Below, in pieces: positions 1 through 9,317 of a stretch of DNA of 64,000 nt. This stretch comes from Thioclava sp. GXIMD2076. GTDB lineage: Bacteria > Pseudomonadota > Alphaproteobacteria > Rhodobacterales > Rhodobacteraceae. Below the pieces are notes generated by a model. It saw only the letters and a list, made by a program, of their open reading frames with translations. It was not told the origin of the DNA and did no database searches. The stretch's first letter is position 1, and every line of letters begins with the position of its first letter. Position numbers and translations under genes: made by a program. The stretch covers positions 1-64,000 of the forward strand of contig NZ_CP149932.1 in the NCBI RefSeq assembly GCF_037949795.1. Direction: 5' to 3'.

Positions 1-1060
1 CCATGTCATGCAGGATATCCTCGGCGGCGATGGTCTCCTTGCGGATGCGGCTCTCGGCAAAGGCCACATCCTCGGGCACCTTGTTATCGAGGTGGTGGCA
101 GACCATCAGCATGTCGAGATGTTCCTCGACGGTATTGCCGGTATAGGGGCGCGTCGGGTTGGTGGAGGACGGGATCACGTTCTCCTCGCCCACCACGCGC
201 AGGATATCGGGCGCGTGGCCTCCACCCGCGCCCTCGGTATGGAACGCGTGGATCGTACGGCCATTGATCGCGGCCAAGGTGTTCTCGACAAAGCCTGACT
301 CGTTGAGCGTATCGGTATGGATCATCACCTGCACATCCATATCCTCGGCCACCGAAAGGCAGCAATCGATGGCGGCGGGGGTGGTGCCCCAATCCTCGTG
401 CAGCTTCATGGCGCAGGCGCCGGCATTGACCATCTCGACGAGCGCCTCGGGGCGCGAGGCATTGCCCTTGCCCGAGAGCGCGAGATTCATCGGGAAGGCG
501 TCAAAGGACTGCAGCATCCGCGAGATATGCCACGGGCCGGGCGTGCAGGTGGTGGCCAGCGTCCCATGTGCGGGGCCGGTGCCGCCGCCCAGCATCGTGG
601 TAATACCCGAGGCCAGCGCATCCTCGATCTGCTGGGGACAGATGAAATGGATATGCGCATCCATGCCGCCTGCGGTCAGGATACGCCCCTCGCCCGCGAT
701 CACCTCGGTGCCCGGACCGATGATGATATCCACGCCCGGCTGGGTGTCGGGGTTCCCGGCCTTGCCAATCGCATGGATACGGCCATCGCGCAGCGCGACA
801 TCGGCCTTGTAGATGCCGGAATGGTCAACGATCAGCGCATTGGTGATCACGGTATCGACTGCCCCGCCTGCGCGGGTGATCTGGCTCTGGCCCATACCGT
901 CGCGGATCACCTTGCCGCCACCGAATTTGACCTCCTCGCCATAGGTGGTCAGGTCGCGTTCGACCTCGATGATCAGATCGGTATCGGCAAGGCGCACGCG
1001 GTCGCCGGTGGTCGGGCCGAACATATCGGCATAGGTCGCGCGGGAAATCTTGGCGGGCAT
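1..1060 (-). CDS. ureC: Urease subunit alpha UreC (C-terminus beyond left edge)
   Basis: This is the catalytic subunit of urease, a cytoplasmic nickel enzyme that hydrolyses urea to ammonia and carbamate. The first 353 residues are present; the family is about 570 residues, so roughly the last third lies outside the window. Visible active-site features are the nickel ligands in the HIH motif of GGMDAHIHF, the lysine of [10 protein letters not shown] (carbamylated in characterised ureases), the histidines of VMIHTDT and [12 protein letters not shown], and the catalytic-flap CHH. The start ATG follows a GAGG ribosome-binding site and gives the normal [17 protein letters not shown] beginning. 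It is the last gene seen of a leftward urease operon. Accessory genes ureE, ureF and ureG are not in the window and are probably further left. Confidence 0.97.
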   Translation of the reverse strand, partial: MPAKISRATYADMFGPTTGDRVRLADTDLIIEVERDLTTYGEEVKFGGGKVIRDGMGQSQITRAGGAVDTVITNALIVDHSGIYKADVALRDGRIHAIGKAGNPDTQPGVDIIIGPGTEVIAGEGRILTAGGMDAHIHFICPQQIEDALASGITTMLGGGTGPAHGTLATTCTPGPWHISRMLQSFDAFPMNLALSGKGNASRPEALVEMVNAGACAMKLHEDWGTTPAAIDCCLSVAEDMDVQVMIHTDTLNESGFVENTLAAINGRTIHAFHTEGAGGGHAPDILRVVGEENVIPSSTNPTRPYTGNTVEEHLDMLMVCHHLDNKVPEDVAFAESRIRKETIAAEDILHDM

Positions 1061-1073
1061 CTCGGGCCTCCCC

Positions 1074-1454
1074 TCACATAGCGTTGTAAAGGCGGCGCAG
1101 GTCCTCGCTGCGACGCTTGGTCAGTTCTGTCTTGCACATGGCCACGGCCATCGGCTGCATCGAGCCACCGTCATATTCCAGCCCCTCGGCTATGCAGGCG
1201 GCATCGCGATAGGCGATCCATGCCCGCTGCGCCTGTAACAGCGCCCCGGCCTGCACCGCGCCACGCTCGTGCGCGCGCGTGCGGGCCTCGGCATAGGCGG
1301 CGTTCAGCTCCGCATCGGCGGTCGCGTAGTCCTGCCCTGCGCAAGCGGTCATCTCGGCCTGCGTCCCGGGGGCATCGCAGTCGAGCGCCCAGACCGGCGC
1401 TCCCCCGAAGCCCGCAAGCGAAAGGCCGAGAACCACCGGAAGAACAGGTTTCAT
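1074..1454 (-). CDS. DUF1311 / LprI N-terminal-like secreted protein in urease operon
   Basis: A 126-residue protein with a signal peptide ([18 protein letters not shown], predicted cleavage near residue 22) followed by a domain resembling DUF1311, the N-terminal domain of LprI-type lysozyme inhibitors. It has conserved paired cysteines ([15 protein letters not shown] and a later C-x-C-containing stretch) and the family-like [12 protein letters not shown] segment. It is therefore predicted to be periplasmic or exported. The start ATG overlaps the stop of the upstream small gene by ATGA, and ureC starts 13 bases downstream, so it is co-transcribed with urease. No known urease role exists for this family. 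The function is unknown; protection against host or competitor lysozyme is only a family-based possibility. Confidence 0.8.
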   Translation of the reverse strand: MKPVLPVVLGLSLAGFGGAPVWALDCDAPGTQAEMTACAGQDYATADAELNAAYAEARTRAHERGAVQAGALLQAQRAWIAYRDAACIAEGLEYDGGSMQPMAVAMCKTELTKRRSEDLRRLYNAM

Positions 1455-1765
1455 CTTTTCTTCCCCGGTATGGCCGGGCCACGCTTGGCCAGACGTTTCA
1501 CATTGGCCCGAGTGCGCCGCGCCACAGGGCGCAAGGCGGCATGGACGACGGTCTCGGGCGGCTTGCCTGACACGGCGGCCTGCGTGGCCTTGGTCAGGCT
1601 TTCCACGGCAGCCTTCTGTTTCTCGGCCACCATGCGGGTCATCTCGGAGGGCGCCATCGACCAGAAACCGGCCATTCCGGCCACGCGCATGGCGATCACC
1701 ATCTGCGCCTCGCCCACCATACGGGCATATTCGAACCACAAACGATAGGCGGTAACTGGCGACAT
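1451..1765 (-). CDS. Small helical hypothetical protein in urease operon
   Basis: A 104-residue protein I do not recognise with confidence. The N-terminal half is hydrophobic-amphipathic (YARMVGEAQMVIAMRVAGMAGFWSM). The middle is a charged helix (MVAEKQKAAVESLTKATQAAV), loosely like phasin or granule-associated proteins, and the C-terminal 25 residues are strongly basic (RPVARRTRANVKRLAKRG). The start has a good GGAGG site seven bases upstream. It sits between ureB and the DUF1311 gene, overlapping the latter by four bases, so it is part of the urease transcript. Similar genes in related genomes have, as I recall, been labelled 'antifreeze protein type I', which says nothing about function. 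A phasin-like or DNA/RNA-binding role is possible but unproven. Confidence 0.7.
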   Translation of the reverse strand: MSPVTAYRLWFEYARMVGEAQMVIAMRVAGMAGFWSMAPSEMTRMVAEKQKAAVESLTKATQAAVSGKPPETVVHAALRPVARRTRANVKRLAKRGPAIPGKKR

Positions 1766-1783
1766 GGCGTCCTCCTTCGGGGG

Positions 1784-2089
1784 TTACAGTTTGCCCATGA
1801 CCTTCTGGTTGAAGCCCCAGACCTCGCGCGCACCGCGATAGGGCACCAGCGTGACCTCGCGCGACTGGCCCGGCTCGAAGCGCACGGCGGTGCCCGCCGC
1901 GATATCCAGCCGGTAGCCGCACGCAGCCTCGCGGTCGAATTGCAGACCCGGATTGGTCTCGGCAAAATGGTAATGGCTACCGACCTGGATCGGACGGTCG
2001 CCGGTATTGGCCACCAGGAGGGTGACAGGGGTCAGCCCCTCATTCAGCGTGATCTCGCCAGCGGCGGGAAGGATTTCACCGGGGATCAT
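1784..2089 (-). CDS. ureB: Urease subunit beta UreB
   Basis: A 101-residue structural subunit of the urease (UreABC)3 complex. It shows the family signature from the first residue ([18 protein letters not shown]), the central [22 protein letters not shown] motif region and the C-terminal [17 protein letters not shown] and FNQKVMGKL segments. The length is normal. The gene lies four bases downstream of the ureJ stop, and the next gene begins 18 bases after its end, consistent with one operon. Here ureA and ureB are separated by ureJ rather than being adjacent. Confidence 0.96.
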   Translation of the reverse strand: MIPGEILPAAGEITLNEGLTPVTLLVANTGDRPIQVGSHYHFAETNPGLQFDREAACGYRLDIAAGTAVRFEPGQSREVTLVPYRGAREVWGFNQKVMGKL

Positions 2090-2093
2090 GTGC

Positions 2094-2654
2094 TTACCCC
2101 GCGAAAGCCAGCGCGAGACCGGCCGCAGCCGTCGCCACTCCCAGACCGCGCAGCGCGAAGCGGTGGATCACACGGCCGAAGACCATCCCCGCCACATGCA
2201 GACCGGCAGTGGCGAGCGTAAAGCCCGCGAAATAGGCCGCCATCCCATGCGCCGGACCTTCCGCCCCATGTGCCCAGCCATGCGCCATGCCAAAGAGCGC
2301 CACCATCGGCACCAGTGCGGCCACCGGCAGACGTGCCGAGAGCGCCACGATCGCGCCCAGAACGATGATCGAGGCAAGGATCAGCGGCTCGACCGAGAAG
2401 AACGGCACGCCATGCGCGCCCATGGTGGCACCGACCAGCATGGAGCCCACAAAGCCCGCAGGCACAGCCCAGAGCGCACGGCCACCCAGTTGCACGGCCA
2501 TCAGACCAATGGCCACCATCGCCAGAATATGGTCAGCCCCGCTCAGCGGGTGCGCGATACCAGCCATAACGGTGCCGGCCTCATGGCCCGGATGCGCCAT
2601 GGCAACGCTCGGCAGAAGGGCGGCGGCGGCGATGGTTTTCTTGAGATGTTTCAT
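2094..2654 (-). CDS. ureJ: HupE/UreJ family membrane protein
   Basis: A 186-residue integral membrane protein of the HupE/UreJ family, candidate nickel or metal permeases found in hydrogenase and urease operons. The N-terminus is a signal peptide (ending near AMA), followed by the metal-binding-type motif HPGHEAG, then the family-specific [12 protein letters not shown]. About six hydrophobic segments follow, with a conserved histidine-containing [10 protein letters not shown] segment near residue 125. The start is preceded by GAGGAA. Its position between ureA and ureB supports nickel supply to urease; transport activity is inferred from the family, not shown by sequence alone. Confidence 0.88.
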   Translation of the reverse strand: MKHLKKTIAAAALLPSVAMAHPGHEAGTVMAGIAHPLSGADHILAMVAIGLMAVQLGGRALWAVPAGFVGSMLVGATMGAHGVPFFSVEPLILASIIVLGAIVALSARLPVAALVPMVALFGMAHGWAHGAEGPAHGMAAYFAGFTLATAGLHVAGMVFGRVIHRFALRGLGVATAAAGLALAFAG

Positions 2655-2669
2655 GGGAGTTCCTCGGTA

Positions 2670-2972
2670 TCAGCGAATAGGGTGGTGGACGGTCACGAGT
2701 TTCGTGCCATCGGGGAATGTTGCCTCGACCTGAATGGAATGGATCATCTCGGGGATGCCCTCCATACATTGTTCACGGGTGATCACCTCGGCGCCGGTTT
2801 CCATCAGCTCGGCCACCGACCGGCCCGCGCGCGCGCCCTCGACCACGAAATCCGAAATGATCGCGATCGCCTCGGGATGGTTGAGTTTCACACCACGCTC
2901 CAGCCGCCCGCGCGCCACCATGGCGGCAAGGCTGACCATCAGCTTTTCCTTTTCCCTCGGGGTCAGGTTCAT
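2670..2972 (-). CDS. ureA: Urease subunit gamma UreA
   Basis: A 100-residue structural gamma subunit of urease. It begins [17 protein letters not shown], contains [15 protein letters not shown] and the [15 protein letters not shown] region, and ends in the typical VTVHHPIR. The start chosen is the internal ATG that restores the exact family N-terminus and length; an upstream in-frame ATG would add 15 residues not found in the family. It follows ureD by 13 bases and precedes ureJ by 15 bases, so it is in the urease operon. Confidence 0.97.
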   Translation of the reverse strand: MNLTPREKEKLMVSLAAMVARGRLERGVKLNHPEAIAIISDFVVEGARAGRSVAELMETGAEVITREQCMEGIPEMIHSIQVEATFPDGTKLVTVHHPIR

Positions 2973-2985
2973 CTTATCCCTCTTC

Positions 2986-3792
2986 CTAAATCTGCCAGAC
3001 GCGCGGTGCGGGCACATTGCCCCGCAAGACCGCCATCACCCGCAGCAATTGTTTGCGTAGCGGCCAGCCATCTCTGGCGATACACCGCATGATCACCTTG
3101 CCATCAAAACCGGAGGCTGCCGCCTCGACGCCCTCCTCGTCAAGCACATCCCGCACACGACCAACCGCATCCTCGGCGCCCTGACAGCACATCACCATCG
3201 TGGCAAAAGCACGGGCATCGCCCAGTAACGCGCCACGGTGCCCGAGCTCGGCGGTGCCCATCACAAAGGGCTCGATCATCACAGGCCTTCCCGCACGGCG
3301 GATCTCGCGCCGGTCGCGCAGGCCCAACGTGCCGACGGTCTCGCCCATCGCATGGCGCCCCAGCACCACGGACTCCAGCATCAGGCAGCCCGCATCAGGC
3401 GCCAGATCGATCACCGTGTGCCGGTCGATATGGGAGCGGTCGAACAGGATCGTCTCCTGCGGCACCCAGTCAAGCCAGCTGCCCGCCCCCACCCTGTGCG
3501 TTACCCGCACGGTGGCCGCACCGTCATCGGCACGGTAAGCGCGCTCGGCCGCCTGGGTGGTGGCCACCACGCGGCCTCCTTCGATATCAAGCGCATAGGA
3601 CAAGGTATCGCCCGAGGTCAGACCACCCGAGGTATTGAGAAACACCACCTCCGGCACCGCGCCCACACGCGGCAGCTGCGCCTTGGCCGAGCCGCGCTGG
3701 CGCAGCCCTTTCAGCCGACCGGCCTCAAAGCGCACGGCGGCATCGCCATGGCTGCGCTGCATCTGCGGGGAACTCTTGTGATCAAACATCAT
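2986..3792 (-). CDS. ureD: Urease accessory protein UreD/UreH
   Basis: A chaperone that binds apo-urease with UreF and UreG for nickel insertion. At 268 residues the length is normal. Recognisable family blocks are [14 protein letters not shown] (near residue 55), [10 protein letters not shown] and [16 protein letters not shown]. The start is taken at one of two adjacent ATGs just after GGGGAAAGGA; the next ATG, three bases on, is equally possible, and an upstream ATG would add 15 unsupported residues. It is the first gene of the leftward urease operon. The roughly 130 bases upstream separate it from an Lrp-type regulator gene on the same strand. Confidence 0.93.
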   Translation of the reverse strand: MMFDHKSSPQMQRSHGDAAVRFEAGRLKGLRQRGSAKAQLPRVGAVPEVVFLNTSGGLTSGDTLSYALDIEGGRVVATTQAAERAYRADDGAATVRVTHRVGAGSWLDWVPQETILFDRSHIDRHTVIDLAPDAGCLMLESVVLGRHAMGETVGTLGLRDRREIRRAGRPVMIEPFVMGTAELGHRGALLGDARAFATMVMCCQGAEDAVGRVRDVLDEEGVEAAASGFDGKVIMRCIARDGWPLRKQLLRVMAVLRGNVPAPRVWQI

Positions 3793-3920
3793 GCGTCCTT
3801 TCCCCGCCTCTTCTCGGTATTTATGCCCGAGGTCCATGCTGCCCCCAAGCCAAGAGCCTGATTTTCCCTATCATTGAGGCGGAATGTTCATAAAGTAACC
3901 AAACGGCGTATTTTTGAGCA

Positions 3921-4379
3921 CTACCCGAGCGGTCCGAGACGGCGCTCCTCGGAGAGCATCACATTCGCTTCGACATGACCAACCGCCGGAAGCGTCATGA
4001 TCCGCCGCCGGAGCACCCGCTCGAAATCGGGAATGTCACGGGCGGTCACCTGCAACCGGTAATCGAACTGGCCCAGAACGTGCTGGATCACCTGCACCTC
4101 CGTAATCGCCCCTGCCGCGCGCTCGAAATCCTCGAGGCTAACGCGGCCTCGCGTGGCGAGCTTGATCCCCAGAAACACCGTCACGCCAAAGCCCACCGCC
4201 GCACGGTCGATCACCGCCCGCGTGCCCGCCAGCACGCCGGCATCCTGCAACCGCTTCACCCGCCGCCATGCGGAGGGCTGCGACATCCCGAGCCGCCGCC
4301 CCAAAGCACCTGCATTCAACGTTCCATCCTCGGCCAGCGCGCGCAGGATCTGACGATCGATATCGTCGAACGCGATCAT
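3921..4379 (-). CDS. Lrp/AsnC family transcriptional regulator (second of a pair)
   Basis: A 152-residue regulator with an N-terminal AsnC-type helix-turn-helix (DDIDRQILRALAEDG to GMSQPSAWRRVKRLQDAGV, residues about 5-50) and a C-terminal RAM/AsnC ligand-binding domain containing the usual HVLGQFDYRLQVTARD segment. It starts inside the end of the upstream regulator gene through an ATGA overlap, so the two are translationally coupled. Both lie divergent from ilvC and upstream of the urease operon, suggesting control of branched-chain amino-acid or nitrogen metabolism. The actual effector is not readable from sequence. Confidence 0.93.
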   Translation of the reverse strand: MIAFDDIDRQILRALAEDGTLNAGALGRRLGMSQPSAWRRVKRLQDAGVLAGTRAVIDRAAVGFGVTVFLGIKLATRGRVSLEDFERAAGAITEVQVIQHVLGQFDYRLQVTARDIPDFERVLRRRIMTLPAVGHVEANVMLSEERRLGPLG

Positions 4380-4832
4380 AGCGGCAACTCCGTGCTATCC
4401 TTCACCTTGGAAATCAGCATCAGCGCGTCGGTCTCCTGGATATGCGGCAGGGACAGGATCTGGCTACGGTAGATCTGCTGGTAATGCGCCATGTCACGGG
4501 CAATCACATTGAGCCGCACATCGGTCTGGCCAAGAAAGGTCTGGATCTCGATCACCTCCGGCACCTTACGGGCGGCCTCCAGAAACTGGTCGAAAGCCCG
4601 CGGATTTGTCTTGTCGAGCGTGAAGCGCAAGGACACTTCGACCTCCCACCCCAAGGCCCGCCAGTTGATGATCGCCTGCCGCCCCTGCAAGACCCCCTCG
4701 GCCTGCATCTTCTCGATCCGGCGCCAACAGGTGGCCGTGGTCAGCCCCGCCCGCTCGGCCAGATCGGCATTGCTCTGCGCCGGATCGGCCATCAGATGGC
4801 GCAAGATCCGCCGATCCACATCATCAAGTTGC

Positions 4833-4834
<2 letters not shown>
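4376..4834 (-). CDS. Lrp/AsnC family transcriptional regulator (first of a pair)
   Basis: A 152-residue Lrp/AsnC paralogue of its downstream neighbour. The helix-turn-helix spans about residues 4-50 (LDDVDRRILRHLMADP, TTATCWRRIEKMQAEGV) and the RAM domain contains the conserved FLGQTDVRLNVIARD segment. Unlike its partner it has the ITNWRALGW-type linker typical of Lrp proteins (seen as IINWRALGW). It is transcribed away from ilvC, with the two start codons about 126 bases apart across an AT-rich, dyad-containing stretch. This is the classical layout of an autoregulated Lrp-type gene that also controls its divergent neighbour. Confidence 0.94.
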
Positions 4835-5983
<1,149 letters not shown>

Positions 5984-6004
5984 TCGCGTCCGACCCGACC
6001 TGAA

Positions 6005-6031
6005 GGAAGGCACCCTCCGGGGTGCCTTTTT
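6005..6031 (+). terminator. Intrinsic terminator after ilvC
   Basis: GGCACC and GGTGCC form a stem around the loop CTCCGG, followed directly by TTTTTA. It lies about 25 bases after the ilvC stop on the coding strand. Confidence 0.9.
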
Positions 6032-6043
6032 ACTTTCCGCCTT

Positions 6044-6104
6044 CCAGCGTCTCCAAATATCCCGGGGTGAATTGGCGCGAAGCGCCAAGAGGGGCAGCGC
6101 CCCT
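6044..6104 (+). repeat. Dispersed structured intergenic repeat, copy A
   Basis: Begins CCAGCGTCTCCAAATATCCC, continues GGGGTGAATT, and contains two small hairpins: TTGGCGC-GAA-GCGCCAA and GGGGC-AGC-GCCCC. A second copy lies inverted at 17400-17467 with the same flanks but different, compensating stem sequences. I recall similar elements from other Rhodobacteraceae intergenic regions, but I could not search for them. Confidence 0.7.
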
Positions 6105-6326
6105 GCGACCGCCCCACAAATAAGCCCCCTATCGGGACGCGCTCCGCAAGCATTCGCTTGCCCAGCCCCTCCGGCCCGCCTATAAGGCCCCCATGACATT
6201 TTGTGACCACATCCTGCGAATTACCGGCCCGGCGCTCTGACGCGTCAGGGTAGCCGGGTGATGTGTGCCAGATGACGGGCAGGCACTGCGCCGCCCGACC
6301 GATCCCCTTCCAAGGATATGCTCCCT
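6105..6326. other. Non-coding gap before ileS
   Basis: Together with the terminator and repeat to its left this makes a 343-base gene-free stretch between ilvC and ileS. I see no T-box leader, tRNA or credible ORF. Apart from an AAGGA ribosome-binding site at 6312-6316 for ileS, no regulatory element could be identified; the ileS promoter must lie here. Confidence 0.5.
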
Positions 6327-9230
6327 ATGTGTGCCGACACGACCGACAAATCCGTCGATTACCACGATACCGTCTTCCTGCCCGAAACCGATTTCCCGAT
6401 GCGCGCGGGCCTGCCCCTGCGCGAGCCCGAATGGCTCGAGCGTTGGGCGAAGATCGGCATCTATGACCGGCTGCGCGAAAAAGCCCAAGGCCGCACCCCC
6501 TTCACGCTGCATGACGGCCCTCCCTATGCCAACGGGCATCTCCATATCGGCCACGCGCTGAACAAGGTGATCAAGGACATCATCACCCGTTCGCACCAGA
6601 TGATGGGCCATGACGCGCGCTATGTTCCGGGCTGGGATTGCCACGGCCTGCCGATCGAATGGAAGATCGAGGAGCAATACCGCAAGGCCGGCAAGGACAA
6701 GGACGAAGTTCCGGTCATCGACTTCCGTCAGGAATGCCGCAAGTTTGCCGAAGGCTGGGTCGATATCCAGCGCGAGGAATTCAAGCGCCTTGGCGTTTAC
6801 GGGAATTGGGACGACCCCTACCTGACCATGAATTTCCACGCCGAGCGCGTGATCGCGGAAGAGTTCATGACCTTCCTGATGAATGGCACGCTCTATCAGG
6901 GCTCGAAACCCGTGATGTGGTCGCCGGTCGAGAAGACCGCGCTGGCCGAGGCAGAGGTCGAATATCACGACCACACGAGCCACATGATCTGGGTCCGCTT
7001 CAAGCCCAAGGCCGATGTGCTGGACGGCGCTTCGGTCGTGATCTGGACCACCACGCCCTGGACCATCCCGCAAAACCGCGCGGTGGCCTATGGCCCGTCC
7101 ATGTCCTACGGCCTCTACCGTGTGGATATTCCCGCCGAAAAATCCACGGCGGAAGCGGGCGAGCTGATCGTGCTGGCCGACAAGCTGGCCGATGATGTGA
7201 TGAATTCCGCCAAGGTCGAGGGCTATTCGCGCATCCGCGATGTGGCGACTTCGGAATTCGAGGGCGTGATCCTCAACCACCCCTATGCGGGTGTCGAAGG
7301 CGCCAATGGCGAGTGGGATTACGATGTCCCCATGCTGCCGGGCGATCATGTGACCGATGATGCGGGCACGGGCTTTGTCCATACCGCGCCGTCGCATGGT
7401 GATGACGACTATCAGCTGGGCCTGAAATTCGGCCTCAAGATGACCTATAACATCGAGGCCGATGGCTCCTATCGCGCTGATCTGCCGCTCTTTGCCGGCA
7501 TGAAGATCGTGGCCGATGATGGCAAGGACGGGCCCGCCAATGTGGAAAACATCAAGCAGCTGGCCTATGCCGGTGCGCTGCTGTCCAAGGGCAAGCTGAA
7601 GCACAGCTATCCGCATAGCTGGCGCTCGAAGGCACCGCTGATCTATCGCAACACGCCGCAATGGTTTGCCGCCATCGATGCGAAAATGGAGGACGGCATG
7701 GGCACCTATGGTGACACCATCCGTCAGCGCGCGCTGAAATCCATCGAGGAACTGGTGACCTTCACCCCCGAGCGCGGCAAGAACCGCCTGCATTCGATGA
7801 TCGAGACGCGCCCCGACTGGGTTCTGTCGCGCCAGCGCGCCTGGGGCGTGCCGCTGACCTGCTTTACCAAAGTCGGCGCCAAACCCGATGCCGAGGACTT
7901 CCTGCTGCGCAACGCGGAAGTGAATGCCCGCATCACCGCAGCCTTCGAGGAAAAAGGCGCCGATGTCTGGTATGAAGAGGGCTTCAAGGCCCGCGTGCTC
8001 GATGGCATCGTGAACCCCGAGGACTACAATCAGGTCTTCGACGTGCTGGATGTATGGTTCGACTCTGGGTCCACCCATGCCTTCGTGCTGCGTGACCGCG
8101 AGGATGGCACCCCCGATGGCATCGCGGATGTCTATCTGGAAGGCACCGACCAGCACCGTGGCTGGTTCCATTCCTCGCTCCTGCAGGCCTCGGCCACCAA
8201 GGGCCGTGCGCCCTATCGCAATGTGGTCACCCATGGGTTCACGCTGGATGAGAAGGGCATGAAAATGTCCAAATCCATCGGCAACACCGTCGCGCCGCAA
8301 GAGGTAATCTCGGAATATGGCGCCGATATCCTGCGTCTGTGGGTGGCACAGGCCGATTACACCGCCGACCAGCGGATCGGTCCGAAAATCCTCAAGGGCG
8401 TGGCTGATAGCTATCGCCGCCTGCGCAACACGCTGCGCTATATGCTCGGCGCGCTGAAGGATTTCGACGAGAGCGAGCGTCTGGATGTTTCGGAAATGCC
8501 CGAGCTCGAGCGCTTCATCCTGCACCGTCTGGCGGAGCTCGACACGGAAATCCAGGCAGATTACCGCGCCTTCAACTTCCAGTCCGTGTTCCAGAAGCTC
8601 TTCACCTTCTGCACGATCGAGCTGTCGGCCTTCCATTTCGACATCCGCAAGGACGCGCTCTATTGCGACCCGGCAGACAGCACCCGCCGCCGTGCCGCCC
8701 GCACGGTGATGGATATCCTGTTCCATCGCCTGACCACATGGCTCGCGCCGATCCTGCCATTTACGATGGAAGATGTCTGGCTGTCGCGCTTTGAGGGTGC
8801 GGAGGCCTCGGTCCATCTCGAGGACTTCCCCGAGACGCCTGCCGAGTGGCGCAATGCCGCACTGGCCCAGAAATGGGAGGCGATCCGCCGTGCCCGCCGT
8901 GCCGTGACCGCAGCCCTCGAGGTGCAGCGCCGCGACAAGGTGATCGGTGCCTCGCTCGAGGCGGCACCCGTTGTGCATGTGGAGGATGCGGAGCTTTTGG
9001 ACGTGCTGAAAACAGTGCCCTTCGAGGATCTGTGCATCACCTCCGGCATCACGCTGACGGCGGATGCGGCCCCTGCCGAGGCCTTCCGCCTGCCCGATGT
9101 GGCGGGTGTGGCCGTGGTCTTCGAGATGGCCGAGGGCGAGAAATGCGAACGTTGCTGGCGCATCCTGCCGGATGTCGGCACGCACCAGCACGCCCATACC
9201 TGCAAACGCTGCAACGATGCGCTCGGCTAA
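6327..9230 (+). CDS. ileS: Isoleucyl-tRNA synthetase IleS
   Basis: Charges tRNA-Ile with isoleucine and edits misactivated valine. The 967-residue protein has the class I HIGH motif (residues 73-76, in NGHLHIGHALNK), an editing domain containing VIWTTTPWTIP and GTGFVHTAPSHGDDD, the KMSKS loop (646-650, MKMSKSIGN) and a C-terminal zinc finger (CERCW...CKRC). An earlier in-frame ATG at 6318 sits only one base after the AAGGA site, while the ATG at 6327 has proper spacing, so the latter is chosen. It is a single-gene unit ending at a strong terminator. Confidence 0.98.
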   Translation: MCADTTDKSVDYHDTVFLPETDFPMRAGLPLREPEWLERWAKIGIYDRLREKAQGRTPFTLHDGPPYANGHLHIGHALNKVIKDIITRSHQMMGHDARYVPGWDCHGLPIEWKIEEQYRKAGKDKDEVPVIDFRQECRKFAEGWVDIQREEFKRLGVYGNWDDPYLTMNFHAERVIAEEFMTFLMNGTLYQGSKPVMWSPVEKTALAEAEVEYHDHTSHMIWVRFKPKADVLDGASVVIWTTTPWTIPQNRAVAYGPSMSYGLYRVDIPAEKSTAEAGELIVLADKLADDVMNSAKVEGYSRIRDVATSEFEGVILNHPYAGVEGANGEWDYDVPMLPGDHVTDDAGTGFVHTAPSHGDDDYQLGLKFGLKMTYNIEADGSYRADLPLFAGMKIVADDGKDGPANVENIKQLAYAGALLSKGKLKHSYPHSWRSKAPLIYRNTPQWFAAIDAKMEDGMGTYGDTIRQRALKSIEELVTFTPERGKNRLHSMIETRPDWVLSRQRAWGVPLTCFTKVGAKPDAEDFLLRNAEVNARITAAFEEKGADVWYEEGFKARVLDGIVNPEDYNQVFDVLDVWFDSGSTHAFVLRDREDGTPDGIADVYLEGTDQHRGWFHSSLLQASATKGRAPYRNVVTHGFTLDEKGMKMSKSIGNTVAPQEVISEYGADILRLWVAQADYTADQRIGPKILKGVADSYRRLRNTLRYMLGALKDFDESERLDVSEMPELERFILHRLAELDTEIQADYRAFNFQSVFQKLFTFCTIELSAFHFDIRKDALYCDPADSTRRRAARTVMDILFHRLTTWLAPILPFTMEDVWLSRFEGAEASVHLEDFPETPAEWRNAALAQKWEAIRRARRAVTAALEVQRRDKVIGASLEAAPVVHVEDAELLDVLKTVPFEDLCITSGITLTADAAPAEAFRLPDVAGVAVVFEMAEGEKCERCWRILPDVGTHQHAHTCKRCNDALG

Positions 9231-9250
9231 ATCGGGCTGTATGGCAAAAC

Positions 9251-9280
9251 AAAACGGCGCCCCGATCGGGGCGCCGTTTT
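9251..9280. terminator. Bidirectional terminator between ileS and trkH
   Basis: A perfect 30-base palindrome with AAAACGGCGCCCC on one side and GGGGCGCCGTTTT on the other, so it gives a U-tract on both strands. It serves the convergent genes ileS (plus) and trkH (minus). Confidence 0.93.
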
Positions 9281-9317
9281 TCGTTGCTGCCTTGGAACAG
9301 GCCCGATCAGCTCCGGC

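Noticed and set aside
6105..6326. Possible T-box or attenuator leader for ileS
   Set aside because: No T-box sequence, specifier loop or terminator-antiterminator pair is visible, and T-boxes are not expected for ileS in alphaproteobacteria.
6180..9197. A 1005-codon open frame on the minus strand opposite ileS
   Set aside because: It is antisense to a fully conserved isoleucyl-tRNA synthetase, has no recognisable domain, is histidine/glycine/arginine-rich as shadows in GC-rich DNA are, and lacks a ribosome-binding site.
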